A stretch of DNA of 18,342 nt from positions 1 through 18,342 of the forward strand of contig CAZFJC010000033.1 of assembly GCA_964518765.1 (NCBI GenBank), in the 5' to 3' direction. The notes under the pieces are model-generated. The model saw nothing but the letters and a program-made list of their open reading frames with translations. It was not told where the DNA came from and made no database searches. The position numbers and the translations under genes were made by a program. This document shows, piece after piece, positions 1-8,241 of this stretch. Origin of the DNA: CAZPNX01 sp964518765. GTDB lineage: Bacteria; Edwardsbacteria; AC1; EtOH8. Within the stretch, counting starts at the first letter, position 1, and the number at the start of each line of letters is the position of its first letter.

Positions 1-96
1 GAGTTATGGTATTCCAATTATATCACTACAGTCAACAACCTGGCGAAACTAAACAGGAACCGATCATACGAACTAATTATAAATAGACATACCGCC
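1..96. other. AT-rich leader upstream of the first gene
   Basis: This stretch is much richer in A and T than the genes that follow, as expected for a promoter region. A TATAAA hexamer lies at 78-83, but I find no convincing -35 element at the usual distance and no clear ribosome binding site before the ATG at 97. No coding frame here resembles a known protein. The 3' end of an upstream gene could lie outside the window. Confidence 0.3.
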
Positions 97-1065
97 ATGC
101 GATTTCCCAAGGGCCGGTCCAACCTCCAGAACGCCAAGCTGGAGTTCGTCCACCTGGACAACATCCTGGCCGACAACAAGAAGGAACGGGCCAGCAAGAT
201 CTCGGGCTACATCGAGATCATCTACCCGGACCTGGTGGACTTCCTCTACCTGAAGAAGGGCGAGCCGGTGAACGCCGGGAGGTTCTCGCGCACCGAGCGC
301 AAGCAGGTGCCCATCTCCGACGTCATCGAACGGGCCAAGAAGTCGACCACCGGCACCGTTTCCATCTACGAGACCCCGGACGAGCTGATCGACATGATCA
401 TGGCCACCTTCTCGGTGGAGCCTAAGTTCAGAAATCTGGACATGACCAGCGTCGAGCCGGACAAGCTGTTCGAGAAGCTGGCCTCGGTCAAGTTCGACGG
501 CTTCGTGGAGATAAAGAGGGGGGTGGACATCTCCTATCTGCGCATCAAGGAGGGCTTGCCCACCGCCGGCTACTTCACCTGGAAGGTGGAGAACATCCAG
601 CTGGACACCCTCAAGGCGGCCCTCAAGGCGGCGGCCACCGCCCCCGGGGCGGTGCTGGTGGACGGCTACGACAAGCTGCCGGTGATGGCCGAGCAGGCCA
701 GCCCGGCCCAGATCGCCCTGTTCGTCAACGCCCTGAACAAGGTGGTGGCCGAGATGCGCAACGCCGCCGGCCCGACCGTGGTCACCAAGACCCTGTCCTC
801 CTCCAAGGACTCGGCCTCGGTCCACTACCCCTTCCTCAAGGACTTCACGGTGGGGGAGAGCATCGCCGAACAGGAGAAGGTGCTGGCCACGGCCGAGGAG
901 CTGGGCAAGGGCTTCGCCGAGTGGATGGACCACTTCGTGGACTCGTTCCGCATGGTGCTGGGCTCCCGGCTGGACGGCATCGTCCAGGGGGCTCTCAAGG
1001 ATTTCCGCTTCGCCCTCAAGTCCTCCAGCTTCGGGCGATACTCCAAGCTCAAGGACCTGCTGTAG
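97..1065 (+). CDS. Unrecognised soluble protein with duplicated domain
   Basis: A 322-residue protein with no signal peptide or membrane segment, so probably cytoplasmic. I cannot assign a family. Two segments resemble each other: residues about 34-63 (KISGYIEI, then DFLYLKKGEPVNAGRF) and about 132-160 (KFDGFVEI, then ISYLRIKEGLPTAGYF). Each reads as beta strands ending in a hydrophobic-Lys-Glu/Lys-Gly-Pro turn. Such 'feature that raises or lowers a written output' repeats are reminiscent of DUF4388/PATAN-like modules of bacterial signalling proteins, but that is only a resemblance. The C-terminal part (about 190-322) is Ala/Lys-rich and mostly helical. The ATG at 97 is the first start after the AT-rich leader. 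The GC-rich third codon positions match the neighbours. The gene stands alone, 209 bp before the lipid genes. Confidence 0.75.
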   Translation: MRFPKGRSNLQNAKLEFVHLDNILADNKKERASKISGYIEIIYPDLVDFLYLKKGEPVNAGRFSRTERKQVPISDVIERAKKSTTGTVSIYETPDELIDMIMATFSVEPKFRNLDMTSVEPDKLFEKLASVKFDGFVEIKRGVDISYLRIKEGLPTAGYFTWKVENIQLDTLKAALKAAATAPGAVLVDGYDKLPVMAEQASPAQIALFVNALNKVVAEMRNAAGPTVVTKTLSSSKDSASVHYPFLKDFTVGESIAEQEKVLATAEELGKGFAEWMDHFVDSFRMVLGSRLDGIVQGALKDFRFALKSSSFGRYSKLKDLL

Positions 1066-1085
1066 ACACCGGCTAGTTACTTCCT

Positions 1086-1187
1086 TGTCATTCCCCCGAA
1101 CGCGGGAATCTATGGTTTGATATTTATCAGATTTTCATGAATTCCCACCGGAGTTTACCCCGAATCGAAACAAAGGGCGGAATGACA
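1086..1187. repeat. MITE-like element with TGTCATTCC inverted ends
   Basis: The element begins TGTCATTCC (1086-1094) and ends with the exact complement GGAATGACA (1179-1187). It also contains a CGCGGGAATC segment near its left end. Its overall form (TGTCATTCCcgcg..GGGAATC to GGAATGACA) matches a repeat type I know from several bacterial genomes as a short non-autonomous palindromic element. A related half-copy lies near 17578-17586 in this window. It carries no open frame. It fills most of the gap between the first gene and the phosphatidyltransferase gene. Confidence 0.6.
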
Positions 1188-1274
1188 TAATCGTACTCCT
1201 TGCGATTGTCATCGGGGACGCCCGTACATCAACCACACCGACCAGAATAAAAAGCGTTTCATCGTTATTAGCCC

Positions 1275-1901
1275 ATGCTGCCCGACGGCGTAAAAAAGGG
1301 ATTCGTCTCCATCTTCGAGCCGGCCATCGGCTTTTTCGTTTCCCTGGGCATCAAGCCTAACTGGCTGACCACGGCCGGCTTCGCCTTCGGCCTGGGGTCC
1401 GGGTTCCTGTTCGGGGCCGGGCGCTTCCTCTGGGGGGGGCTGGCGGCCCTGGCCTCGGGCCTGTGCGACGCCCTGGACGGCACCCTGGCCCGGCGCTCCA
1501 ACCGGACCACCACCTTCGGCAAGTTCTACGACTCATTTTTGGACCGCTACTCGGAGCTGGCCATGTTCATCGGCCTCTCCTACTACTACGCCGGCAGCGA
1601 GATGTGGCGGCTGGTGATCCTAACGGACCTGGCCCTGGCCGGCTCGTTGATGGTCAGCTACGCCCGGGCCCGGGCCGAGGGCCTGGGGCTGGAGTGCAGG
1701 GTGGGGTTGATGGAGCGGGCCGAGCGGCTGGTGGTCATCATCGGCGGGACCATCCTCACCGGGATCTTTCAACGCCACTGGATCTTCGAGATCGCCCTCT
1801 GGCTGCTGGCGACAATGACCAATTTCACCGCCGTCCAGAGGATGCTGCACGTTAGGAAACTGACGGCCGGCAGGGATCCGAATGTAAAAGCCAACAGATA
1901 G
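1275..1901 (+). CDS. CDP-alcohol phosphatidyltransferase, likely inositol-phosphate specific
   Basis: This is a 208-residue integral membrane enzyme that transfers a phosphatidyl group from a CDP-lipid to an alcohol. The family signature D-x2-D-G-x2-A-R-x8-G-x3-D-x3-D is complete: D65, D68, G69, A72, R73, G82, D86 and D90, the divalent-metal and CDP-binding site. Hydrophobic segments occur around 15-25, 35-62, 95-130 and 155-180, as expected for the six-helix fold. The next gene, 25 bp downstream, makes inositol-3-phosphate. I therefore infer a phosphatidylinositol-phosphate synthase rather than a PgsA or PssA enzyme. The motif alone does not settle the alcohol substrate. The ATG at 1275 has no strong ribosome binding site but gives the usual N-terminal length. 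Confidence 0.9.
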   Translation: MLPDGVKKGFVSIFEPAIGFFVSLGIKPNWLTTAGFAFGLGSGFLFGAGRFLWGGLAALASGLCDALDGTLARRSNRTTTFGKFYDSFLDRYSELAMFIGLSYYYAGSEMWRLVILTDLALAGSLMVSYARARAEGLGLECRVGLMERAERLVVIIGGTILTGIFQRHWIFEIALWLLATMTNFTAVQRMLHVRKLTAGRDPNVKANR

Positions 1902-1926
1902 TCATACAATTCTAGAAAGGGAAGAA

Positions 1927-3065
<1,139 letters not shown>

Positions 3066-3066
<1 letters not shown>

Positions 3067-3797
3067 TCGGAAAACTGAAGGCAAAAATCAACAAGGGGCC
3101 GGGGGTTTTCATAAGCTTCGAGGGGATCGAGGGCTGCGGCAAGACCACACAGTTGAGGAAGCTGGCCGGATGGCTGCGATCGCTGGGGCGGGAGGTGGTG
3201 GTCACCCGCGAGCCGGGCGGTCCCTTCATCGCTGAGAAGATCCGGAGGCTGCTGCTGGACGTCAGGCACCGGCGGATGTCGCCCATGGCCGAGCTCCTGC
3301 TCTTGGAGGCGGCCCGGGCCCAGCACGTAGTCGAGGTGATAGCGCCCGCCCTGAGGCGGGGGGCGGTGGTCCTCTGCGACCGGTTCGCCGATTCCTCCAC
3401 TGCCTACCAGGGATACGGACGGGGCATGGACCTGGAAAAGGTGGACTCACTGAACCGCACCGCTGCCCAGGGCGCCTGGCCCGATCTGACCCTGGTGCTG
3501 GACGTGCCGGTCGCCGAGGGTTTAAGGCGGGCGGCCGGGCGGCGGCGGAGCCTCGACCGCATGGAATCGCAGCAGCGGGCCTTCCACCAGCGGGTGCGCC
3601 GCGGCTTCCGCCGGCTGGCCGAGCTGGAGCCCTGGCGGGTCAAACTGCTCGACGGCACCCAGCTTCCGGACGTGGTCCAGGCGGCGGCGCGCCAGCTGGT
3701 AAGCGCAAAACTGGGGGTTGGATTCACTCTGAGGAAGCCAGGAAGCCATGAAAAGGCCGGATCAGCCCGAACGGGGAAACCGATACCGCTAAAGTGA
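3066..3797 (+). CDS. tmk: Thymidylate kinase (noncanonical start)
   Basis: Phosphorylates dTMP to dTDP with ATP, an essential step of dTTP supply. The P-loop FEGIEGCGKTTQ (residues 18-29 counted from 3066), the TREPGG substrate loop, the DRF motif (105-107) and the DR-containing lid region near DRMESQQ are present. No ATG, GTG or TTG occurs in frame between the upstream stop (3024-3026) and the P-loop. The first TTG, at 3153, would delete the P-loop. The best candidate is ATC at 3066. Its A is the last base of the ino1 stop (TAATC), and a GGAGG (3056-3060) lies 5 nt upstream. CTG 3075 is an alternative. About 25 C-terminal residues exceed the usual length and look unstructured. The product is sure; the start is not. 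Confidence 0.9.
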
Positions 3798-3816
3798 ATT
3801 CCTGCTTTCATGCTTT

Positions 3817-3831
3817 CTGCCGAAGCGGCAG
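3817..3831 (+). terminator. Hairpin after tmk, possible weak terminator
   Basis: CTGCCG-AAG-CGGCAG forms a perfect 6-bp stem with a 3-nt loop, 20 nt beyond the tmk stop. A short T-rich stretch (TTTTCCTT, 3842-3849) follows only after a further 10 nt, so it is not a textbook intrinsic terminator. It may partly separate the lipid/tmk genes from the protease gene. Confidence 0.35.
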
Positions 3832-3893
3832 CGTAGGCAGGTTTTCCTTATAAAAGCCTTTGCGGAATCGAAGAAATGGAGAAAGGGACCATC

Positions 3894-5468
3894 ATGATAT
3901 CAAAGCGCAAGTTGGCGCTGATCATCGCCGCGGCGGTGGTGCTGTCGCTGGCGGTGGGCGGCACCGTCGGCCTCTACGCCCAGAGCCGGATAGCCGATTC
4001 GGTCACTCGGCAACTGCTCATCTTCAACGAGGCTTTCAACCGGGTGATGCGCTTCTACGTGACCGCCCCCGATCCCCAGAAGCTGATCAACGGGGCCATC
4101 AAGGGGATGTTGGGCACCCTCGATCCCCACTCCCAGTTCATGGACGCCACGGCCATGCGGGAGCTGAAGACCAGCACCAAGGGATCCTTCGGCGGCATCG
4201 GCATCCAGATCGGCATCCGCGACGAGTGGCTGACGGTGATCGCCCCGATGGTGGGGACGCCGGCCGCCCGGCTGGGGCTGTTGGCCGGCGACCGCATCAT
4301 CAAGATCGAAGGCAAGAGCACCAAGGGCATCACCACCGAAGAGGCCGTCTCCAAGCTACGGGGCGAGCCGGGGACCGAGGTCTCCATCACCATCGAACGC
4401 CAGGGGGTGGCCGGCCCCATGGACTTCACCATCACCCGGGCGGTGATCGAGATCCCCAGCATCACCTACCAGGGGATGCTGGACGCCAAAACCGGCTATA
4501 TCTGGCTGACAAATTTCTCGGAAAAATCTGGGCCCGACTTGGGACGGGCCCTCAGGGATTTGGAGGCCCAGGGGATGAAGCGGCTGATCCTGGACCTGCG
4601 CAACAATCCCGGCGGCCTGCTGCAGGAGGCGGTAGAGGTCTCCAGCTACTTCCTGAACAAGGGCTCGCTGGTGGTCTTTACCAAGGGGCGGCAGGCGGAG
4701 AACACCGATCGGGAATACAAGGTGCCCACCAAGCCGACCTTCGGCCCGGACAAGGGCCCGATGGTGGTCCTCATCAACCAGGGCTCGGCCTCGGCCTCGG
4801 AGATAGTGGCCGGGGCGCTGCAGGACTGGGACCGGGCCCTGATTCTGGGACAAACCAGTTTCGGCAAGGGTTCGGTGCAGACGGTTTGGCCGCTGGGCGA
4901 CTCCATCGCCGTTAAGCTGACCACCGCCAAGTACTACACGCCGTCGGGGCGCTGCATCCATCGGGACAACTCGGCCTGGCAGTCGGGTGAGCTGGACAGC
5001 CTGGCCGAGGACACCACGGCCGCCAAAGAGACCTTCGCCACCCTAGGAGGGCTCAAGCGCACCGTCTACGGCGGCGGGGGAATCGCCCCGGACCTCAAGG
5101 TGGAGGTGCCGCGGCTCAACAAGGTGCAGACCGATCTGGAACGGCGCGCCCTGTTCTTCAAGTTTGCCGTCAGGGTTACCGCGGCCCGTAAGGACCTTCC
5201 GGAGAATTTCGCCGTCGACCAAGCGTTGATGGAAGACTTCAAGGACCTGGCCAATAGCGATTCGACTGTTATCAGCGATCGGGAGTTCGAAGAAAACCTA
5301 GACTATATCAAACGGGCCATCAAGCGGGAGATACTTTCCAGCCTGCACGGGGACAAGGCCATGTATCGCTTCAATCTCCAAAGCGATCCCCAGGTGCAGA
5401 AAGCCCAGGAGCTGTTGCAGAAAAGCAAGGACCTGACGACCCTGCTCAAGGCCGCCAACAGCAATTAA
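3894..5468 (+). CDS. S41 C-terminal processing protease with PDZ domain
   Basis: A periplasmic or membrane-anchored serine protease of the CtpA/Prc family, which trims or degrades envelope proteins from their C-termini. Counted from ATG 3894 it has 524 residues: an N-terminal signal/anchor helix (about 6-28), a PDZ domain (about 97-180, GGIGIQIG then GDRIIKIEG), the S41 core (about 190-360) and a C-terminal helical region. The Ser/Lys dyad is visible: the middle serine of GSASASEI (Ser300) and Lys325 in FGKGSVQ, exactly 25 residues apart as in E. coli Prc. I chose ATG 3894 because GAAAGGGA lies about 6 nt upstream. ATG 3876, in the same frame, has a weaker site and would add six residues before the signal helix. 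It is probably transcribed alone. Confidence 0.93.
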   Translation: MISKRKLALIIAAAVVLSLAVGGTVGLYAQSRIADSVTRQLLIFNEAFNRVMRFYVTAPDPQKLINGAIKGMLGTLDPHSQFMDATAMRELKTSTKGSFGGIGIQIGIRDEWLTVIAPMVGTPAARLGLLAGDRIIKIEGKSTKGITTEEAVSKLRGEPGTEVSITIERQGVAGPMDFTITRAVIEIPSITYQGMLDAKTGYIWLTNFSEKSGPDLGRALRDLEAQGMKRLILDLRNNPGGLLQEAVEVSSYFLNKGSLVVFTKGRQAENTDREYKVPTKPTFGPDKGPMVVLINQGSASASEIVAGALQDWDRALILGQTSFGKGSVQTVWPLGDSIAVKLTTAKYYTPSGRCIHRDNSAWQSGELDSLAEDTTAAKETFATLGGLKRTVYGGGGIAPDLKVEVPRLNKVQTDLERRALFFKFAVRVTAARKDLPENFAVDQALMEDFKDLANSDSTVISDREFEENLDYIKRAIKREILSSLHGDKAMYRFNLQSDPQVQKAQELLQKSKDLTTLLKAANSN

Positions 5469-5575
5469 AGCCACGGCGTTATTCACGTAACACGAAACGG
5501 CCGAAAAGTTTTTAGATGGCCTGATCATTTTGGGTGTGTTTCGCAGGCCAGGGATCCAGATAACCACCGGCCAAG

Positions 5576-6073
5576 ATGCCTCGGCAATTTTTGATAGACG
5601 GTTACAACCTGGCCTTCGCCTGGGAGCCGGTACGGCGGGCGATGCTCATTGACAGGCAGAGAGGAAGGGAGGTCCTGATCGATCGGCTGGCCCGTTACAA
5701 AAGGTCCGCTGGATGCAGCATAACGGTGGTCTTCGATGGCCGCGACCTGCCCGGCGGGCAGGGGTTGCAGGTTAACCGGGGGATAAAGGTCATCTACGCT
5801 AAAAAGCCGGCTTCGGCGGACGACGAGATCTACCGGATGGTCTCGACCTGCAAAAACCGGGGCTCGCTGACCGTGGTCAGCTCGGATCGCCAGGTGGCCG
5901 GGTTCGCCCGGAGGCACGGGGCCTCGGCCATGGGAGCGGGCGAATTCGTCGAAAGGGCAACGGCCAGGGCCAAAGAATACAGCGAGAAGCCCGACAAGAT
6001 CGACATCGCGGAATGGGTAGAATACTTCGGGGTGGAGGATAAGCCTGGAGGAGATCCTCGAAGAATTATGTGA
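5576..6073 (+). CDS. NYN-domain RNase, YacP/Rae1-like
   Basis: A 165-residue single-domain PIN/NYN-fold protein related to Bacillus YacP (Rae1), a ribosome-associated endoribonuclease. The opening FLIDGYNL (Asp8, Asn11), VVFDG (Asp54), the ADDEI acidic pair (82-83) and VVSSDRQV (Asp104) supply the four acidic positions expected of the metal-binding active site. It has no signal peptide, so it is cytoplasmic. The last residues are charged. The sirtuin frame begins within or just after its end, so the two are probably co-translated. A weak purine-rich stretch precedes the ATG. The RNase activity is inferred from the family; its target is unknown here. Confidence 0.85.
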   Translation: MPRQFLIDGYNLAFAWEPVRRAMLIDRQRGREVLIDRLARYKRSAGCSITVVFDGRDLPGGQGLQVNRGIKVIYAKKPASADDEIYRMVSTCKNRGSLTVVSSDRQVAGFARRHGASAMGAGEFVERATARAKEYSEKPDKIDIAEWVEYFGVEDKPGGDPRRIM

Positions 6074-6074
6074 G

Positions 6075-6800
6075 GTGGCGGCCCGGGCCCATGGTTGCGT
6101 CGTTCTGACCGGGGCCGGCATCTCGGCCGAGAGCGGACTGGCCACCTTCCGCGGGGCTGGCGGCTGGTGGAGGAACCACGACCCGCAGACCCTGGCCACC
6201 CCTCAGGCATTCCGGAAGGACCCCGGCCTGGTCTGGGAGTGGTACCGATGGCGCCGGCAAAAGGCTTTGGAGGCCAAACCCAACCCCGGGCATCTGGCCA
6301 TTGCCGCCCTGGAGGAGCTTTTCCCGGATTTTCTTCTGATAACCCAGAACGTTGACGGGCTGCACCAGCGGGCTGGGAGCCGCCGCTTAGTCGAACTGCA
6401 CGGAAACATCTTCCGGGAGAGGTGCTTTGACTGCGGTTGGGCCAGTCGGAAGCCGTTCTCCAATCTGGAAGCCATCCCCCGCTGCGGCTGCGGGGGCCTA
6501 ATGCGTCCGGATGTGGTCTGGTTCGGGGAGCCGCTGCCAGAGGAGGCCATCGAAATGGCGTGGCAGGCATCGCAGTCGGCAGAATTGTTTATCTCGGTGG
6601 GCACCTCGGGACTGGTCCAGCCAGCGGCCTCGCTGCCCCTGGCTGCCAAGCGGGGCGGTGCCTTGGTGGTGGAGGTCAATCCCAACCCGACGCCGCTGTC
6701 GGGATCTGCCGGAGCGGTCATCAGGGCGAAGGCCGGCCGGGCCATGCCCGCCATCGCCGAAGCTTTGCGATCACGGAAACATGGCCGAGGCTACGCTTGA
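6075..6800 (+). CDS. Sirtuin, class III-type NAD-dependent lysine deacylase
   Basis: Removes acyl groups from lysines using NAD. Counted from GTG 6075 it has 241 residues: GAGISAESG (13-21), TQNVDGLHQRAG (90-101), the catalytic His109 in ELHGN, the zinc ligands C117-x2-C120 and C137-x-C139, and SVGTSG. Tyr57 and Arg60 (WYRWR) form the Y-x2-R motif that in SIRT5/CobB-type enzymes binds succinyl or malonyl groups, so desuccinylase activity is plausible. The frame is open back to a stop at 6018-6020 and encodes a typical first helix (LEEILEELCEVAARA). Translation might therefore begin at CTG 6045, which has GGAGG 6 nt upstream. GTG 6075 is the only canonical start. It follows the NYN stop by 1 nt and its end overlaps the next lipoprotein gene. 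Confidence 0.93.
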   Translation: MAARAHGCVVLTGAGISAESGLATFRGAGGWWRNHDPQTLATPQAFRKDPGLVWEWYRWRRQKALEAKPNPGHLAIAALEELFPDFLLITQNVDGLHQRAGSRRLVELHGNIFRERCFDCGWASRKPFSNLEAIPRCGCGGLMRPDVVWFGEPLPEEAIEMAWQASQSAELFISVGTSGLVQPAASLPLAAKRGGALVVEVNPNPTPLSGSAGAVIRAKAGRAMPAIAEALRSRKHGRGYA

Positions 6801-8241
6801 AGGCTTGACGACAAGGCCTGGACCGGTCTGGGCCGCCCTAGCTTTGCTGGTTGCCGGGTGCGCCACCCTCGATTACCAGAAGCTGCCGCGCCGTGAACAG
6901 GAGCGATACTTAGAGCTTTCGACGCTGGCCTTGGGAGATGAGGCCAAGGAGTATCTTACCCTGAAGGACTCCTCGGCCCGCGAGGAATACTGGCGTAGGT
7001 TCTGGAAGAAGCAGGACCCGACACCGACCACGGACCGCAACGAGCGTTACGAGGAGCATCTGAAAAGGGTGGCCTACGCCGACCAAGCCTTCTCCTCCCA
7101 TTTTGAGAGATGGGACGCTCGGGGGAGGGTCTATGTCAAGTATGGGGAGCCGGACGAGCGCGAATCCCATCCCCTGGGCAGCGGGCCGCACGGCCTAGGT
7201 TTGGAATACACCCCAGAATTGGGAGACGGGGCTTGTCTGCCAGGTCCTACCAAAAGGGACCTGCCCCTCACCCGGGGCTGGGAGCTCTGGACATATGGCC
7301 GGCTGGCCCGCCAGTTCAAGTTCGTCACCGACGGCATCCGGTACAAGATGGTGGGTTCGCTGGCCGCCGCGTCCGACTGGGAGTTCAAGACCGTGTCCGC
7401 GGCCTCCTCTCTGGCCGCCTCCGAGGCGCCGCCATACGAGCTGGAGACGCTGCCGGCCAGCGACTACCGCCACGACTACGGCCAAGCTCTGGAGTTCGCC
7501 GTCAGCCTGGACCGTTTCGCCGACAGCCTGGGGGCCGAGATCTGGCTTTCGTACGGCCTGCCCCTAGCCGGGATCGAATATGACAGCGCCGGCAACGGCC
7601 TGGTAGAGCGGCGCATCGTCATAGACGACGGCCAGCTTCGCGAGGTTGCCCGGGACTGCGACATCCTGACGCCGAAGAGGTCGGGCGATCCCAAGTCCCT
7701 GGCCGATGCCCAGGCCATAGATATCTGCCGCTTGCGGCTGAAGCCTGGCCAGTATACCGCCTCCATCAGCCTTTTCGACTTTCTCTCCGGCAAGACCGGA
7801 ATACATAAAATACCGTTCTGGGTGATCGACTACCACCGGGGCGAGGAGCCGGGCAGCGACCTGCTGCTGGCTTTAGACATAAGCCGCAGCCCAGATTCAA
7901 CCAGGTTCACCAAGAACGGCTACCGCTTGGTGCCCCAGCCGGGCCGATCCTTCCGCCGGGGAAGAACGTTGTTCTTTTACTACGAGCTGTACAACCTCCG
8001 CCAGGATCAGGAAGGATTCTGCCGGGCCTCGGCCACCTACTACATCGTCTCCAAAAACAGCCGGAGGGCTTTGGGCACCGACCCGGAGATCCTAGAGCAG
8101 CGCGGAACCATCCTGTGCCGTGCCTCAGGCCTGCCGTTGACCGACCTGAAGCCGGGCGACTACGTGCTTTTGGCCGAGTTCAAGGACATGAACTCGGGCA
8201 AGGACAGGACCCTGATAAGAAGGTTCAACATATATGAATAG
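6781..8241 (+). CDS. GWxTD-domain lipoprotein, first of a tandem pair
   Basis: A predicted exported lipoprotein of 486 residues. The N-terminus has a hydrophobic stretch ending LLVAGC, with the lipidated Cys at residue 27 from ATG 6781. TTG 6805 would give a neater 19-residue signal, so the start is uncertain. The N-terminal region has the EYWRRFWKKQDPTP segment followed by WDARGRVYVKYGEPDE (111-126). This corresponds to the GWxTDxGRIYIxYGxPD signature of GWxTD proteins, although the eponymous Gly is Arg here. The C-terminal half looks like beta-sandwich repeats (ending LKPGDYVLLAEFKDM). Function is unknown; the family is common in FCB-type genomes. It overlaps the sirtuin gene by 20 bp and the next lipoprotein gene by 8 bp. 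Confidence 0.85.
   Translation: MAEATLEGLTTRPGPVWAALALLVAGCATLDYQKLPRREQERYLELSTLALGDEAKEYLTLKDSSAREEYWRRFWKKQDPTPTTDRNERYEEHLKRVAYADQAFSSHFERWDARGRVYVKYGEPDERESHPLGSGPHGLGLEYTPELGDGACLPGPTKRDLPLTRGWELWTYGRLARQFKFVTDGIRYKMVGSLAAASDWEFKTVSAASSLAASEAPPYELETLPASDYRHDYGQALEFAVSLDRFADSLGAEIWLSYGLPLAGIEYDSAGNGLVERRIVIDDGQLREVARDCDILTPKRSGDPKSLADAQAIDICRLRLKPGQYTASISLFDFLSGKTGIHKIPFWVIDYHRGEEPGSDLLLALDISRSPDSTRFTKNGYRLVPQPGRSFRRGRTLFFYYELYNLRQDQEGFCRASATYYIVSKNSRRALGTDPEILEQRGTILCRASGLPLTDLKPGDYVLLAEFKDMNSGKDRTLIRRFNIYE

Noticed and set aside
73..933. Minus-strand open frame of 286 codons opposite the first gene
   Set aside because: Gly/Leu/His/Val-biased with no recognisable domain. The + strand frame has normal protein composition and an internal duplication.
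3860..4915. Out-of-frame open frame inside the S41 protease gene
   Set aside because: Gly/Arg/His-rich translation without motifs; the protease frame has signal, PDZ and catalytic residues.
5517..5548. GGCCTG..CAGGCC inverted repeat between the protease and NYN genes
   Set aside because: Six-bp stem with a 20-nt loop and no T-tract, expected by chance in GC-rich DNA.
6511..6780. N-terminal extension of the first GWxTD lipoprotein
   Set aside because: It overlaps the sirtuin gene and would bury the signal peptide. The signal and lipobox fit starts at 6781 or 6805.
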